Shown here one piece after another: positions 8,279-17,075 of a DNA stretch of 51,622 nucleotides (the first letter of the stretch is position 1; each line of letters begins with the position of its first letter). A program made the position numbers and the translations under genes. The stretch is from NCBI GenBank assembly GCA_902629575.1, contig CACORJ010000009.1, positions 1-51,622 of the forward strand, in the 5' to 3' direction. This stretch comes from an uncultured Pelagibacteraceae bacterium (lineage in GTDB: Bacteria > Pseudomonadota > Alphaproteobacteria > Pelagibacterales > Pelagibacteraceae). The notes beneath the pieces were generated by a model. The model was not told where the DNA came from and made no database searches. It worked only from the letters and a program-made list of their open reading frames with translations.

Positions 8279-9556
8279 CTAAGCTCTAATTATCGGTAGA
8301 CAATAAAAGTCAGCTGTATCTATTTTGGAAGAGTATTGTCTTCTCATGTTCCATTTTTTATGAACACCTGCACTTGCAAGACTTAATGTGGATCTTCCAT
8401 ATCTATAATTAGTATTATCAATTGATTGCATTAAAGTTTTTATTTTCTCATCTTTTTTTGAAGAAAATAAATTTTTTCTTCCATCATCATTACGTAGTCC
8501 TGTAAGCATAACACCTGCTTTCTGGTATCGATATCCATTTTTGAAAATGCTTTCTAAAATTAAAACTGCAGTTTTAACAGTTTCAATACTGTTATTTGTT
8601 GCAATTGGAAAATCAATTGTCTTTGCATTTGAATAATAACCATAGTCTCTTTGAAAAGGACTCGTTCTCACAAAAACTGTAATTGCTTTTGCGACTAAAG
8701 ATTCTGATCTAATTTTTTCAGATGCATTCAAACAATAGTTTGCAACTGCTTCTTTTAATTCTTGAAACTTTTCAATTCTTTTTCCAAAAGATCTAGAAAC
8801 CACACAACTTTTTCTCTTTGTTTGTGTTGTCTCTAAATCAATACATGGTACTCCCCTAAGTTCCATTGCAGTTCTAGAACTTAAAACATTGGAACATTTT
8901 TTGATCCATGTATTAGATTTATTTTTAAGTTGTTTTGCATTATAAATTCCATTCTTTTGATAAAACTTTGTAAGCTGTCTACCGACACCCCAAACATCAT
9001 TGATTTCGACTTTTTCTAAGATAGGATCTAAATTTTCTATTCCAATTAAGCTTGTTACTCCTGATTGTTTTTTCTTTGCAATGTGATTTGCAACTTTACT
9101 TAAAGTTTTAGTTTTAGCGATACCAATGCTAGTTGGAATCCCAGTCCACTGTAAAACTGTTTCTCTAATTTCTTTTCCAACTTTTTCAACTTCAGAGTCT
9201 GGAAAATTAGATAGATCTATAAATGCCTCATCAATTGAATACACCTCTATTTCGGTATTAAATCTTTTTAGAGTTCTCATTACTCTTCTAGATAAATCTC
9301 CATATAAAGAGTAATTTGACGAAAAAACTTCAACTTTATTTTTAACAATAATATCTTTTGCTTTAAAATAAGGTTCTCCCATTTTAATTCCTAAAGCTTT
9401 AGCTTCATTAGATCTTGAAATAATGCAACCGTCATTGTTAGACAAAACCACCACAGGTTTTTTTCTTATTTTAGGATTAAATAATCTTTCACAAGAAACG
9501 TAGAAAGAGTTACAGTCAACTAATCCTATTTTTTTAGTACGTTGAATGGATGACAT
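8279..9556 (-). CDS. umuC: Y-family translesion DNA polymerase V catalytic subunit
   Basis: A 425-residue protein of normal UmuC length. It starts GLVDCNSFYVSCERLF with the first catalytic Asp, has NNDGCIISRSNEAKALGI and the second catalytic motif YSIDEAFIDLS, then the helix-hairpin-helix WGVGRQL and a C-terminal domain typical of UmuC (little finger and beta-clamp contact). It acts with UmuD' dimers to copy past lesions. It overlaps umuD by 23 bases and ends one base from the convergent lyase gene. Expected to be LexA-controlled through the site before umuD. Confidence 0.96.
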   Translation of the reverse strand: MSSIQRTKKIGLVDCNSFYVSCERLFNPKIRKKPVVVLSNNDGCIISRSNEAKALGIKMGEPYFKAKDIIVKNKVEVFSSNYSLYGDLSRRVMRTLKRFNTEIEVYSIDEAFIDLSNFPDSEVEKVGKEIRETVLQWTGIPTSIGIAKTKTLSKVANHIAKKKQSGVTSLIGIENLDPILEKVEINDVWGVGRQLTKFYQKNGIYNAKQLKNKSNTWIKKCSNVLSSRTAMELRGVPCIDLETTQTKRKSCVVSRSFGKRIEKFQELKEAVANYCLNASEKIRSESLVAKAITVFVRTSPFQRDYGYYSNAKTIDFPIATNNSIETVKTAVLILESIFKNGYRYQKAGVMLTGLRNDDGRKNLFSSKKDEKIKTLMQSIDNTNYRYGRSTLSLASAGVHKKWNMRRQYSSKIDTADFYCLPIIRA

Positions 9557-9929
9557 AAGTCACAACTCCCCAAATAAAAATATCTTCTTCTTCATTAATT
9601 AAAATTCTGTCTGAAAAATTTTTAGACCCTGATGTTAGAAATTTTTTATCTCTTTCTTGAACTAAAGTTTTAACTACAAGTTCATCATGAACATTTGCAA
9701 TAACTGTTGAAAAGTTTTTTGGTTTTAAACTTTTGTCGACAACCAATAAATCCCCATCATTAATCCCAACATCCACCATAGATTTTCCTTGCACTCTTAT
9801 GATGAAAGTGGCTGGAACATTTTTGATTAAATGCATGTTCAAATCGATATCTTCTTCGATATAATCAGTGGCAGGTGACGGGAAACCAGCGCCAGCTTTA
9901 TGCAGATAATAGGGAATAGTCAGTTTCAT
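9534..9929 (-). CDS. umuD: UmuD, self-cleaving S24 peptidase subunit of DNA polymerase V
   Basis: A 131-residue LexA-like protein. The RecA-stimulated cleavage site is Ala14-Gly15 in KAGAGFPSP. The Ser-Lys dyad is Ser50 in GKSMVD and Lys87, a spacing of 37 residues as in E. coli UmuD (60/97). The segment before the cleavage site is about ten residues shorter than in E. coli. First gene of umuDC. The SOS box begins at the base next to its ATG, so the mRNA leader is very short and has no Shine-Dalgarno sequence. Confidence 0.96.
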   Translation of the reverse strand: MKLTIPYYLHKAGAGFPSPATDYIEEDIDLNMHLIKNVPATFIIRVQGKSMVDVGINDGDLLVVDKSLKPKNFSTVIANVHDELVVKTLVQERDKKFLTSGSKNFSDRILINEEEDIFIWGVVTYVIHSTY

Positions 9930-9976
9930 GTTCTTGTTTTGTTCTATTTTATAGCCTATTTATACAATGCACGCAA
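9930..9976 (-). promoter_or_regulatory. umuDC promoter with SOS (LexA) box
   Basis: On the plus strand 9930-9944 reads GTTC-N7-GTTC, the direct-repeat LexA box of alphaproteobacteria. On the minus strand a -35-like TTGCGT (9976-9971) and a -10-like TATAAA (9953-9948) are separated by exactly 17 bases, and the SOS box lies immediately downstream, over the expected transcription start. A repressor there would block initiation. The position, spacing and neighbouring gene all agree. Confidence 0.82.
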
Positions 9977-10000
9977 GAGGTTGTATTTTGAGTCCGTAAT

Positions 10001-10035
10001 TGAATCAAAAGTGAATCAAAACGTGAACATCAAAA
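10001..10035 (+). repeat. Three short direct repeats in the umuD-cupin intergenic region
   Basis: TGAATCAAAA occurs at 10001-10010 and 10012-10021, and a two-base-expanded copy (TGAA-CA-TCAAAA) at 10024-10035. Starts are 11 and 12 bases apart, about one helical turn, as for a protein binding one face of the DNA. They lie just 5' of the folded leader element and between two divergent promoters. The binding protein is unknown. Confidence 0.5.
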
Positions 10036-10080
10036 CTATATTTTGTATGCTTGTGGATAACTCCAACCAAGGATAGTTTT
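10032..10080 (+). ncRNA. Candidate structured leader RNA upstream of the cupin gene
   Basis: An outer 8-bp stem pairs AAAACTAT (10032-10039) with ATAGTTTT (10073-10080). Inside, an 8-bp stem with a two-base bulge pairs CTTG-TGGA (10050-10057) with TCCA-AC-CAAG (10062-10071), closed by the tetraloop TAAC. The internal loop is 10 bases on the 5' side (10040-10049) and one base on the 3' side. It ends 33 bases before the cupin ATG, leaving the ribosome-binding site outside the fold. A candidate RNA motif named SAR11_0636 was published for Ca. Pelagibacter ubique. Gene count from the proteorhodopsin locus suggests this may be that element, which I could not check. Confidence 0.6.
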
Positions 10081-10113
10081 AAATTTTAATTTAATTATAA
10101 AAGGAGAAAAAAA

Positions 10114-10464
10114 ATGAGCTCAATTGAAGTCAAAACTTTTGATAATCCAGACGAAAGTAATACGAATTTTAAAAATGCCAAGATAGACATTGTGAAAGTA
10201 GGAGATCAAAGAGTTATGAGATTAGTTTTACAACCAGGTTGGAAATGGTCACAAGATATTAAACCAACAGTTGGCACAGATAGCTGTAAAGCAAAACATC
10301 TTGGAGTAATTGTTTCAGGGGCAGTCTGCGCAAAACACGATGATGGAACTGAATTAACTTATAAAGCTGGTGATGCTTATTCAATAGAACCAGGTCATGA
10401 TGGTTGGGTAGTAGGTGATAAACCTGCGGTAGTTTATGAATTTCATGGTAAATGGGGAGAATAG
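10114..10464 (+). CDS. Small cupin-domain protein
   Basis: A 116-residue single-domain cupin. The beta-barrel region runs from VMRLVLQPGWKWSQDIKP through LGVIVSGAVCAKHDDG to AGDAYSIEPGHDGWVVGD. The usual metal-binding histidines are only partly kept (His96-type in PGHDGW, one Lys/His in CKAKHLG), so a catalytic metal site is not certain. A strong AAGGAG ribosome-binding site lies 8-13 bases before the ATG. A folded leader RNA candidate precedes it. The following gene starts on the stop codon (TAGTG). Function unknown. Confidence 0.8.
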   Translation: MSSIEVKTFDNPDESNTNFKNAKIDIVKVGDQRVMRLVLQPGWKWSQDIKPTVGTDSCKAKHLGVIVSGAVCAKHDDGTELTYKAGDAYSIEPGHDGWVVGDKPAVVYEFHGKWGE

Positions 10465-10826
10465 TGAAAAAACTTGTATGTCATTGCGGAGCTGTAGAGG
10501 CTGAAATAAATTTAGATGGAGATTTAGGTAAAGTAATAAAATGTAATTGTTCTATTTGTAAAAGAAAAGGAGCAATTATGTCGATGGTAAAAAATGAAGA
10601 ATTCAAAATTGTAAAAGGACAAGATAAACTAAAACTCTATCAGTTCCATTCAAAAGTTGCTAAACATTATTTCTGTTCTGATTGTGGAATATACACTCAT
10701 CATAATCCAAGAATTAATCCAGCTATGACAGGATTTAATGTTGGGTGCGTTGACGAAATAAACACTTTTGACATGAAAGATGTGCCAGTAAACGACGGTC
10801 AAAATCATCCTTTAGATAAAAAATAA
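10464..10826 (+). CDS. GFA/CENP-V-fold zinc protein
   Basis: A 120-residue protein if started at the GTG at 10464, preceded by GGGGAG and overlapping the cupin stop by one base. An ATG at 10452 in the same frame would add four residues. The cysteines sit in three groups: CHCG near the start, CNCSIC in the middle, and CSDCGIYTHH after it. This is the GFA family pattern (glutathione-dependent formaldehyde-activating enzyme-like). Most members of this family are uncharacterised and do not act on formaldehyde, so no substrate is assigned. Confidence 0.85.
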   Translation: MKKLVCHCGAVEAEINLDGDLGKVIKCNCSICKRKGAIMSMVKNEEFKIVKGQDKLKLYQFHSKVAKHYFCSDCGIYTHHNPRINPAMTGFNVGCVDEINTFDMKDVPVNDGQNHPLDKK

Positions 10827-10831
10827 TTTTC

Positions 10832-11761
10832 ATGCAACAATTCAGCTTATGCTTTGGAAAGGTAAAAAAAGATTGTTTGAAGTTTATTAAATCTCAAGAA
10901 ACAAAAGCTGATAAATTTAAAAATAAAGAAAGAATGATTAAATCTTTCTTAATCCCATTATGCTTTTGGATAAACAGCAAAGTAGATAAGAAAAAACCTT
11001 ATTTTGTTGGTTTAGCTGGAGGCCAGGGTACAGGCAAAACCACAACAAGCTCTTTAATTAAAATAATTTTAAGCAAATATTTTAAATTAAATGTATTCAG
11101 AATTTCAATAGATGATTTTTATAAAACGAGAAAAGAGAGAATAAGTTTATCAAAAAGGGTTCATCCTATGCTTTTAACAAGAGGAGTTCCCGGAACACAT
11201 GATATTAATATGATGTTAAATTTTTTTAAAAAGTCAAAAAGTAAAAAATTTAAAAGATTAAAATTGCCGACATTTAATAAAGCCATCGATGATAGATTTA
11301 GCAAAAAACACTGGTATGATTTAAAGAAAAAACCTGACATAATAATTTTTGAAGGATGGTGTGTTGGAGCAAGATCTGAAAAAAATAATTCTTTAAAAAG
11401 AGCAATCAACTTGATGGAAAAAACTAAAGATCAAAAACAAATTTGGAGAAAATATGTTAATAATCAATTAAAATCAAAATACAAAAAATTATATTCTCAA
11501 TTAAATTGTCTAATTTACCTAAAAGCAAAAAATTTTAGTTTGTTACAAAAATGGAGATTAAAACAAGAAAGAAAACTTTTGATAAATAGTAAAAAAAATT
11601 CAAATACAAAAATTATGAGTAAAGAAGATGTATTATCTTTTATGCAAACATATCAAAGAATTACCCAAAATATGTTTAAATATATGCCTAAATATGCATC
11701 AATTATTATAAATTTAAATAGTAACCATCAGATAAGATCTACAGTATATAAACGAGGATGA
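10832..11761 (+). CDS. P-loop kinase of the D-glycerate 3-kinase / Tda10 family
   Basis: A 309-residue protein. Walker A GGQGTGKT lies at residues 63-70. Downstream are SIDDFYKTRKER, RVHPMLLTRGVPGTHD, a lid region LKLPTFNKAIDDRFS, and IIFEGWCVGARS, all hallmarks of the GLYK/Tda10/YggC group. Plant GLYK phosphorylates D-glycerate, and the bacterial relatives are mostly untested. It fits glycerate salvage in one-carbon/glycolate metabolism, but this is inference. It overlaps the TolC gene by an ATGA junction. Confidence 0.82.
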   Translation: MQQFSLCFGKVKKDCLKFIKSQETKADKFKNKERMIKSFLIPLCFWINSKVDKKKPYFVGLAGGQGTGKTTTSSLIKIILSKYFKLNVFRISIDDFYKTRKERISLSKRVHPMLLTRGVPGTHDINMMLNFFKKSKSKKFKRLKLPTFNKAIDDRFSKKHWYDLKKKPDIIIFEGWCVGARSEKNNSLKRAINLMEKTKDQKQIWRKYVNNQLKSKYKKLYSQLNCLIYLKAKNFSLLQKWRLKQERKLLINSKKNSNTKIMSKEDVLSFMQTYQRITQNMFKYMPKYASIIINLNSNHQIRSTVYKRG

Positions 11762-13053
11762 AACAATTTTTATTAATTATTTTAAGTTTTTTATTTTTGA
11801 TTGTTAATGTAAATTCTGAAACGTTTTCAACAGCTTTAAAAAAAGCCTATGATAATAATCTAGAATTAAATGCTGAAAGAGAAAGCTTAAATATTTCAGA
11901 ACAAGAATTGCGAATTTCAAAGGGATCTTATTTACCAACAATAACTTTAAGTGGAAGTAAAAGTAAAGAGGACACTGATAAATTAACAAATCGCGATGGT
12001 TCAAATGCATCTATAAATGATGTTAATCCTACAGTTCAATCAGTCACAATTTCACAAACTCTTATTGATTTTGGTAGGGCAGCTGAATTACAGAAGAGTA
12101 AAATTGGAATAGATTTGGCAAAGGCAAAACTTTTAAAGAAAGAACAAGAGATTTTATATAAATCTATTGAGGCATATACTGGTTTAATTACAGCAAATGA
12201 AAAATTAAAAATTAATAGATCAAATGTAAATTTGTTAGATAGGCAAGTTGAAACAGATAGGATTAGACTTGAGAGAGGAAGTATATCTATATCAGATGTT
12301 GCACAATCAGAGTCTTCCTTAGCAGAGGCAAGAGCTAAATTAATACAAGCTGAAAATGATTTTTTAACGAGTAAACTTAATTATGAAAGTGTAATTGGAA
12401 AGATAATGAATCCAGAACTATTAAAAAAAGAGTCAATATTCAAAATAAATTTACCAACTGAATTAAACTCGGCTATTGAATTATCTAAAAAAAATAATCC
12501 TAGTTTGATAATAGCAAATTTAGAATATCAACAATCTAAGAATGATACAATTAGTGCAAGGTCAGATTTAGCTCCAACTGCAACTTTATCATTCGATAGA
12601 TCTCAAACTGATGATTTAAATTCTACTTATGATGAGAAAGAACAAGATACTTTAAAAGCCACCGTGACTTGGCCATTTTTCTCTGGAGGGAAAAATTTTG
12701 CAAATTTGAATAAATCTAGAAGTTTAGAATTACAAAAAAATTTATTATTAAAGAATATGACCACAAAAAATCAAACAGATGTTGCAAGTGCCTGGTCAAA
12801 TTTTCAATCAAACAAAAGTTTACTTAATTCAGTTAGAGCTCAAGTGAATGCAGCCGAGATTGCCAATGAGGGTATAGTAGCTGAATATAATAGTGGATCA
12901 GATAGAACAACTTTAGAGGTTATTCAATCTAACTCTTTGTTATTAAACGCCCAAATTTCTTTAGCTGACTCAGAAAGAAATTATATTCTCTCAAGATTTA
13001 ATCTTCTTAAAGCAGTTGGTTTATTAACCAGTGATTATCTGAAAATTAAATAA
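11758..13053 (+). CDS. tolC: TolC-family outer-membrane efflux channel protein
   Basis: A 431-residue protein with an N-terminal signal peptide (MKQFLLIILSF to about residue 20). Two repeated outer-membrane-efflux-protein halves have long helical segments and a FSxALKKAYDNN start typical of TolC. TVSISQTLIDFGR and TWPFFSGGKN form the beta-strand signatures of each half. It would form the trimeric exit duct for type I secretion or RND efflux. No membrane-fusion or pump gene is adjacent. Confidence 0.9.
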   Translation: MKQFLLIILSFLFLIVNVNSETFSTALKKAYDNNLELNAERESLNISEQELRISKGSYLPTITLSGSKSKEDTDKLTNRDGSNASINDVNPTVQSVTISQTLIDFGRAAELQKSKIGIDLAKAKLLKKEQEILYKSIEAYTGLITANEKLKINRSNVNLLDRQVETDRIRLERGSISISDVAQSESSLAEARAKLIQAENDFLTSKLNYESVIGKIMNPELLKKESIFKINLPTELNSAIELSKKNNPSLIIANLEYQQSKNDTISARSDLAPTATLSFDRSQTDDLNSTYDEKEQDTLKATVTWPFFSGGKNFANLNKSRSLELQKNLLLKNMTTKNQTDVASAWSNFQSNKSLLNSVRAQVNAAEIANEGIVAEYNSGSDRTTLEVIQSNSLLLNAQISLADSERNYILSRFNLLKAVGLLTSDYLKIK

Positions 13054-13086
13054 TTATTGGTTTTTTTAACCTAAATTAAATAAATC

Positions 13087-13120
13087 TTGCTAATGAGAAC
13101 AAAATGTGTACATTTAATAT
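13087..13120 (+). promoter_or_regulatory. recA upstream region with SOS-box-like element
   Basis: GAAC-N7-GTAC occupies 13097-13111, one base away from the GAAC-N7-GAAC consensus. It lies about 50 bases before the recA ATG and close to an AT-rich TAATAT (13115-13120). TTGCTA at 13087-13092 might serve as -35, but the spacing to TAATAT is 22 bases, longer than ideal. The element is suggestive of LexA control, weaker than the site at umuD. Confidence 0.4.
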
Positions 13121-13160
13121 ATGATTCGAGTGTTAAAAAAATTAAAAAAAAAGGCAAAAA

Positions 13161-14309
13161 ATGACGAAAAATAACCTAAAAGTAGTTAAATCTACAAAAG
13201 ACCAAGAGATGGATATTAAGGAAAAGAACAAAGCTTTAGATGCTGCAATTAGCCAGATAACAGATAATTTTGGAAAAGGTTCAGTTATGAAGCTTGGTGA
13301 AAAAAGAGCTATGGATATCGAGTCGATATCTACAGGTTCTTTAAGCTTAGATCTAGCTTTAGGAATAGGTGGTTTACCTAAAGGAAGAATTATTGAAGTT
13401 TACGGGCCAGAAAGTTCTGGAAAAACAACATTAGCATTACAAGTAGTTGCTGAAGCTCAAAAGGCTGGTGGAATTTGTGCATTCGTTGATGCGGAGCATG
13501 CTTTAGACCCAGTTTATGCAAAAAAATTAGGTGTTAATACTGAGGAGCTTCTAATTTCACAACCAGATGCTGGTGAACAAGCTTTAGAAATTGCTGATAC
13601 ACTAGTAAAATCAGGCTCTATTTCAGTTATTGTAATTGACTCTGTTGCAGCTTTAACTCCAAAGGCTGAAATCGAAGGTGAGATGGGAGATCATCATGTT
13701 GGTCTACAGTCAAGATTAATGAGTCAAGCTTTAAGAAAATTAACTGGTTCAATTTCAAATACAAACACAATGATGATTTTCATTAACCAAATTAGAATGA
13801 AAATTGGAGTTATGTTTGGAAGTCCAGAAACAACATCAGGCGGTAACGCACTTAAGTTTTACTCATCTGTAAGAATGGACATTAGAAGAATTGGTGCCAT
13901 CAAAGACAAAGATGAAATTATTGGAAATACTACAAGAGTTAAAGTAGTCAAAAATAAAGTCGCACCACCATTTAAAGTTGTCGAGTTTGATTTGATGTAT
14001 GGAAGAGGTATTAGCAAAATGGGTGAGTTAGTTGATCTAGGTGCTAAAGCTGATATCATTGAAAAATCAGGAGCTTGGTACGCTTATAAAGGTGAAAAAA
14101 TTGGACAAGGAAGAGAAAATGCAAAAACTTATCTTGCACAAAACCCTAAAGTTGCTGCAGAAATAGAAATGGCAATTAGAGAAAAAGCTGGTGTGATTTC
14201 AAAGAAAATTGAAGGAAATCCATTAAGTCCTGAAAAAATTGAAAAGGAGAAGAAAGTAGCTGAAAAAGAAGAAGCTGCAAAAGAGACTACTCCTACTAAA
14301 AAGAACTAG
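13161..14309 (+). CDS. recA: RecA recombinase
   Basis: A 382-residue ATPase that forms filaments on single-stranded DNA, catalyses strand exchange and triggers LexA/UmuD self-cleavage. Walker [10 protein letters not shown], Walker [11 protein letters not shown], loop L1 near [18 protein letters not shown] and loop L2 near [14 protein letters not shown] are all present. The N-terminus has an extra ~20 residues and the C-terminus a long Glu/Lys/Thr-rich tail. Isolated gene between tolC and alaS with its own terminator. Confidence 0.99.
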   Translation: MTKNNLKVVKSTKDQEMDIKEKNKALDAAISQITDNFGKGSVMKLGEKRAMDIESISTGSLSLDLALGIGGLPKGRIIEVYGPESSGKTTLALQVVAEAQKAGGICAFVDAEHALDPVYAKKLGVNTEELLISQPDAGEQALEIADTLVKSGSISVIVIDSVAALTPKAEIEGEMGDHHVGLQSRLMSQALRKLTGSISNTNTMMIFINQIRMKIGVMFGSPETTSGGNALKFYSSVRMDIRRIGAIKDKDEIIGNTTRVKVVKNKVAPPFKVVEFDLMYGRGISKMGELVDLGAKADIIEKSGAWYAYKGEKIGQGRENAKTYLAQNPKVAAEIEMAIREKAGVISKKIEGNPLSPEKIEKEKKVAEKEEAAKETTPTKKN

Positions 14310-14333
14310 AATTAAAGGTCATCTTTAAATTAT

Positions 14334-14358
14334 AAAGGCGCTTATAATAAGCGCCTTT
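14334..14358 (+). terminator. Hairpin after recA
   Basis: A perfect 11-bp stem (14334-14344 with 14348-14358, AAAGGCGCTTA and its complement) around a 3-base loop. It begins 25 bases after the recA stop and 51 bases before alaS. C residues rather than T residues follow, so it may be a factor-aided terminator or a 3'-end stabiliser. Confidence 0.75.
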
Positions 14359-14408
14359 CCCCCTTATCGTTATCTAGACATAGAATAAAAAAGCTGTATT
14401 TTAAAAAT

Positions 14409-17075
14409 ATGGTGGACAAATCATTAAATGAGATAAGAAGTACGTTTCTTAAATACTTCGAAAAAAACGATCATAAGATTGTTGAGTCTAGTAATTTGGT
14501 CCCAAATAATGACCCAACCTTAATGTTTGCTAATTCAGGAATGGTTCAGTTTAAAAATGTATTTACTGGTTTAGAAAAAAGAGATTATCAAAGAGCTACC
14601 ACCTCACAAAAGTGTGTTAGAGCCGGCGGTAAACATAATGATTTAGAAAACGTTGGTTACACACCAAGACACCATACTTTTTTTGAAATGTTGGGAAACT
14701 TTTCTTTTGGGGATTATTTTAAAGAAAGAGGAATTGAACTTGCATGGAATTTAATCACTAAAGATTTTGGTTTAGACAAAAATAGACTTTACGTAACTGT
14801 TTTTCATGAAGATGACGAGGCTTTTAATTTTTGGAAGAAAATAGCAGGTTTTAGTGATGACAGAATAATTAGAATTGCAACATCAGATAACTTCTGGTCA
14901 ATGGGAGAAACTGGTCCTTGTGGACCTTGCTCAGAAATATTTTATGATCATGGTGATCACTTAAAAGGAGGGTTGCCAGGAACTAAAGATCAAGATGGAG
15001 ATCGTTTTATTGAAATTTGGAACTTAGTCTTTATGCAGTATGAGCAAGTTTCAAAAGAAAAAAGAATAGATTTGCCAAAACCATCTGTTGATACAGGAAT
15101 GGGATTAGAGAGAATTGCAGCTCTTTTACAAGGCACACATGATAATTATCAAACTGATCATTTTAAGAAATTAATAAGCTCAATTTCTGAAGTAACAAAA
15201 GTCAAACAAGATGATAAAAATTTATCAAGTTTTAGGGTAATCGCTGATCACTTAAGAGCAAGCTCATTTCTTTTGGCTGAAGGTGTTTTACCTTCAAATG
15301 AAGGTCGTGGATATGTTCTAAGAAGAATTATGAGAAGAGGAATGAGACATTCTCATTTGTTAGGATCTAAAGAACCAATTTTTTATAAAATTTTTAACTC
15401 GTTAAAAAAGGAGATGTCAGGAAATTATCCAGAGCTTGAAAGATCTCAATCTTTAATTAAGGAAACTTTAAGGATGGAGGAGGAAAAATTTTTAGTTTTA
15501 CTTGATAGAGGTATCAAAATTTTAAATGATGAAATTTCAAAAATAGATAAAGTTTTACCTGGTGATGTAGCATTTAAATTATATGACACTTATGGTTTTC
15601 CATTAGATCTTACAGAAGACATCTTAAAGAACAAATCATTGAAAGTTGATAATAAGAAATTTGACGAATTGATGAAAAAAAGCAAAGAGCTTGCCAAAAA
15701 GAATTGGAAAGGTTCTGGTGATAGTTCTGAAGAAGCAATTTGGTTTTCAATCAAAGACAAAACTGGTCCGACAGAATTTTTAGGTTATGAATCTAATCAG
15801 TCTGAAGCAGTAGTATTAAATCTAATTAAAGATAACAAAGAAACAAAATCTTTATCTTCTGGCGAACAGGGAATGATTATTACAAATCAAACCCCGTTTT
15901 ACGGAGAGTCAGGAGGACAACTTGGTGATAAAGGCACAATTGTTTCTGGTAATTCTGTTTTTGAAGTAGCAGATACTCAAAAAAAACTTGGGGACTTATT
16001 TGTTCACTACGGATCTTTGAAAACTGGAGAAATAAAAATCAATGATGCGGTAGAGATGAAAATAAATGTAGAGAGAAGAGATAATTTAAAAGCTTACCAT
16101 TCTGCTACACACTTACTCCATGAGTCATTGAGAAGAACCTTAGGTAAACATGTTATGCAAAAAGGATCATTAGTCGCTCCAGACAGATTAAGATTTGACT
16201 TTAGTCACATGAAACCAATTACAAATGAAGAGCTAGAGACTATAGATAAGCTAGTTAATGAATATGTCTCAAATAGTTCTGATGTAACAACAAGAATTAT
16301 GACACCAAAAGCTGCTATCGAAAAAGGTGCATTAGCTTTTTTTGGAGAAAAATATGGGGAAGAAGTCCGTGTAGTATCTATGGGCAAGGAAAAAGAAACA
16401 TATTTTTCAACAGAGTTGTGCGGAGGAACGCATGTCAAAAATACTGGTGATATTGGAAAATTTAAAACTGTAAGCCAATCATCTATTGCAGCAGGTGTTA
16501 GAAGAGTTGAAGCTCTTAGAGATCAACAACTTGAAGATTTTATTAAGAATAAAGAAAAATTATCAACTTTATCTACTCAAAAAGATGAAGAAACTATTAA
16601 AGACTTGTCATCACAAATTATCAAACGTGGAGGCAAACCAAACGTTGATAACAAAGATTTAAAAGAAATCATAAAAAATCTCTCAAGACAACTTGAACAA
16701 CTAAATGTTATTTCTGTTCTTAAAGATAAAACAAAAAATATTATTAAAGATGAGAAGATAAATGACATAAAAGTTAGATTTCAAAAAGTAAAAGATTTAC
16801 CTCCGAAAGATTTGAGAAAACTAGTTGATAATGGCAAAAAAGAATTAGGAAATGGTATTATAATTGTTTTTGCAAGCAGTGAAGATAAAGTTGGGTTGGC
16901 AGTTGGTATTACCGATAAATTAGTCGATAAATATGATGCAGTAAAATTTGCAAAATTAGGATCAGAAACAATTGGTGGAAAAGGCGGGGGTGGTAGAAAA
17001 GATTTTGCACAAGCTGGGGGTCAAGATAGCAGCAAAATTGATGAAGCTTTCGAAAAAATCAAGTCTTTAATTTAA
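14409..17075 (+). CDS. alaS: Alanyl-tRNA synthetase
   Basis: An 888-residue class II synthetase that charges tRNA-Ala. The catalytic domain starts [18 protein letters not shown], with motif 2 in [35 protein letters not shown] and motif 3 in GMGLERIA. The editing domain has [12 protein letters not shown] and a CGGTHV metal site. The C-terminal C-Ala domain ends with [21 protein letters not shown]. Length is near the E. coli enzyme (876). The last 9 bases overlap the end of the convergent icd gene. Confidence 0.99.
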   Translation: MVDKSLNEIRSTFLKYFEKNDHKIVESSNLVPNNDPTLMFANSGMVQFKNVFTGLEKRDYQRATTSQKCVRAGGKHNDLENVGYTPRHHTFFEMLGNFSFGDYFKERGIELAWNLITKDFGLDKNRLYVTVFHEDDEAFNFWKKIAGFSDDRIIRIATSDNFWSMGETGPCGPCSEIFYDHGDHLKGGLPGTKDQDGDRFIEIWNLVFMQYEQVSKEKRIDLPKPSVDTGMGLERIAALLQGTHDNYQTDHFKKLISSISEVTKVKQDDKNLSSFRVIADHLRASSFLLAEGVLPSNEGRGYVLRRIMRRGMRHSHLLGSKEPIFYKIFNSLKKEMSGNYPELERSQSLIKETLRMEEEKFLVLLDRGIKILNDEISKIDKVLPGDVAFKLYDTYGFPLDLTEDILKNKSLKVDNKKFDELMKKSKELAKKNWKGSGDSSEEAIWFSIKDKTGPTEFLGYESNQSEAVVLNLIKDNKETKSLSSGEQGMIITNQTPFYGESGGQLGDKGTIVSGNSVFEVADTQKKLGDLFVHYGSLKTGEIKINDAVEMKINVERRDNLKAYHSATHLLHESLRRTLGKHVMQKGSLVAPDRLRFDFSHMKPITNEELETIDKLVNEYVSNSSDVTTRIMTPKAAIEKGALAFFGEKYGEEVRVVSMGKEKETYFSTELCGGTHVKNTGDIGKFKTVSQSSIAAGVRRVEALRDQQLEDFIKNKEKLSTLSTQKDEETIKDLSSQIIKRGGKPNVDNKDLKEIIKNLSRQLEQLNVISVLKDKTKNIIKDEKINDIKVRFQKVKDLPPKDLRKLVDNGKKELGNGIIIVFASSEDKVGLAVGITDKLVDKYDAVKFAKLGSETIGGKGGGGRKDFAQAGGQDSSKIDEAFEKIKSLI

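Noticed and set aside
10001..10035. Short repeats as a CRISPR remnant
   Set aside because: Units are only 10 bases, with 1-2 base spacers and no cas genes.
10052..10060. Perfect match to the DnaA box TTATCCACA (minus strand), possible replication origin
   Set aside because: It is a single copy with no AT-rich unwinding element, no dnaA or other origin genes nearby, and its bases are used in the inner stem of the candidate leader RNA. Chance occurrence in 51 kb is not unlikely.
14334..14358. recA-alaS hairpin as a T-box or attenuator for alaS
   Set aside because: The stem is a simple perfect hairpin near recA with no specifier loop, antiterminator or T-box sequence.
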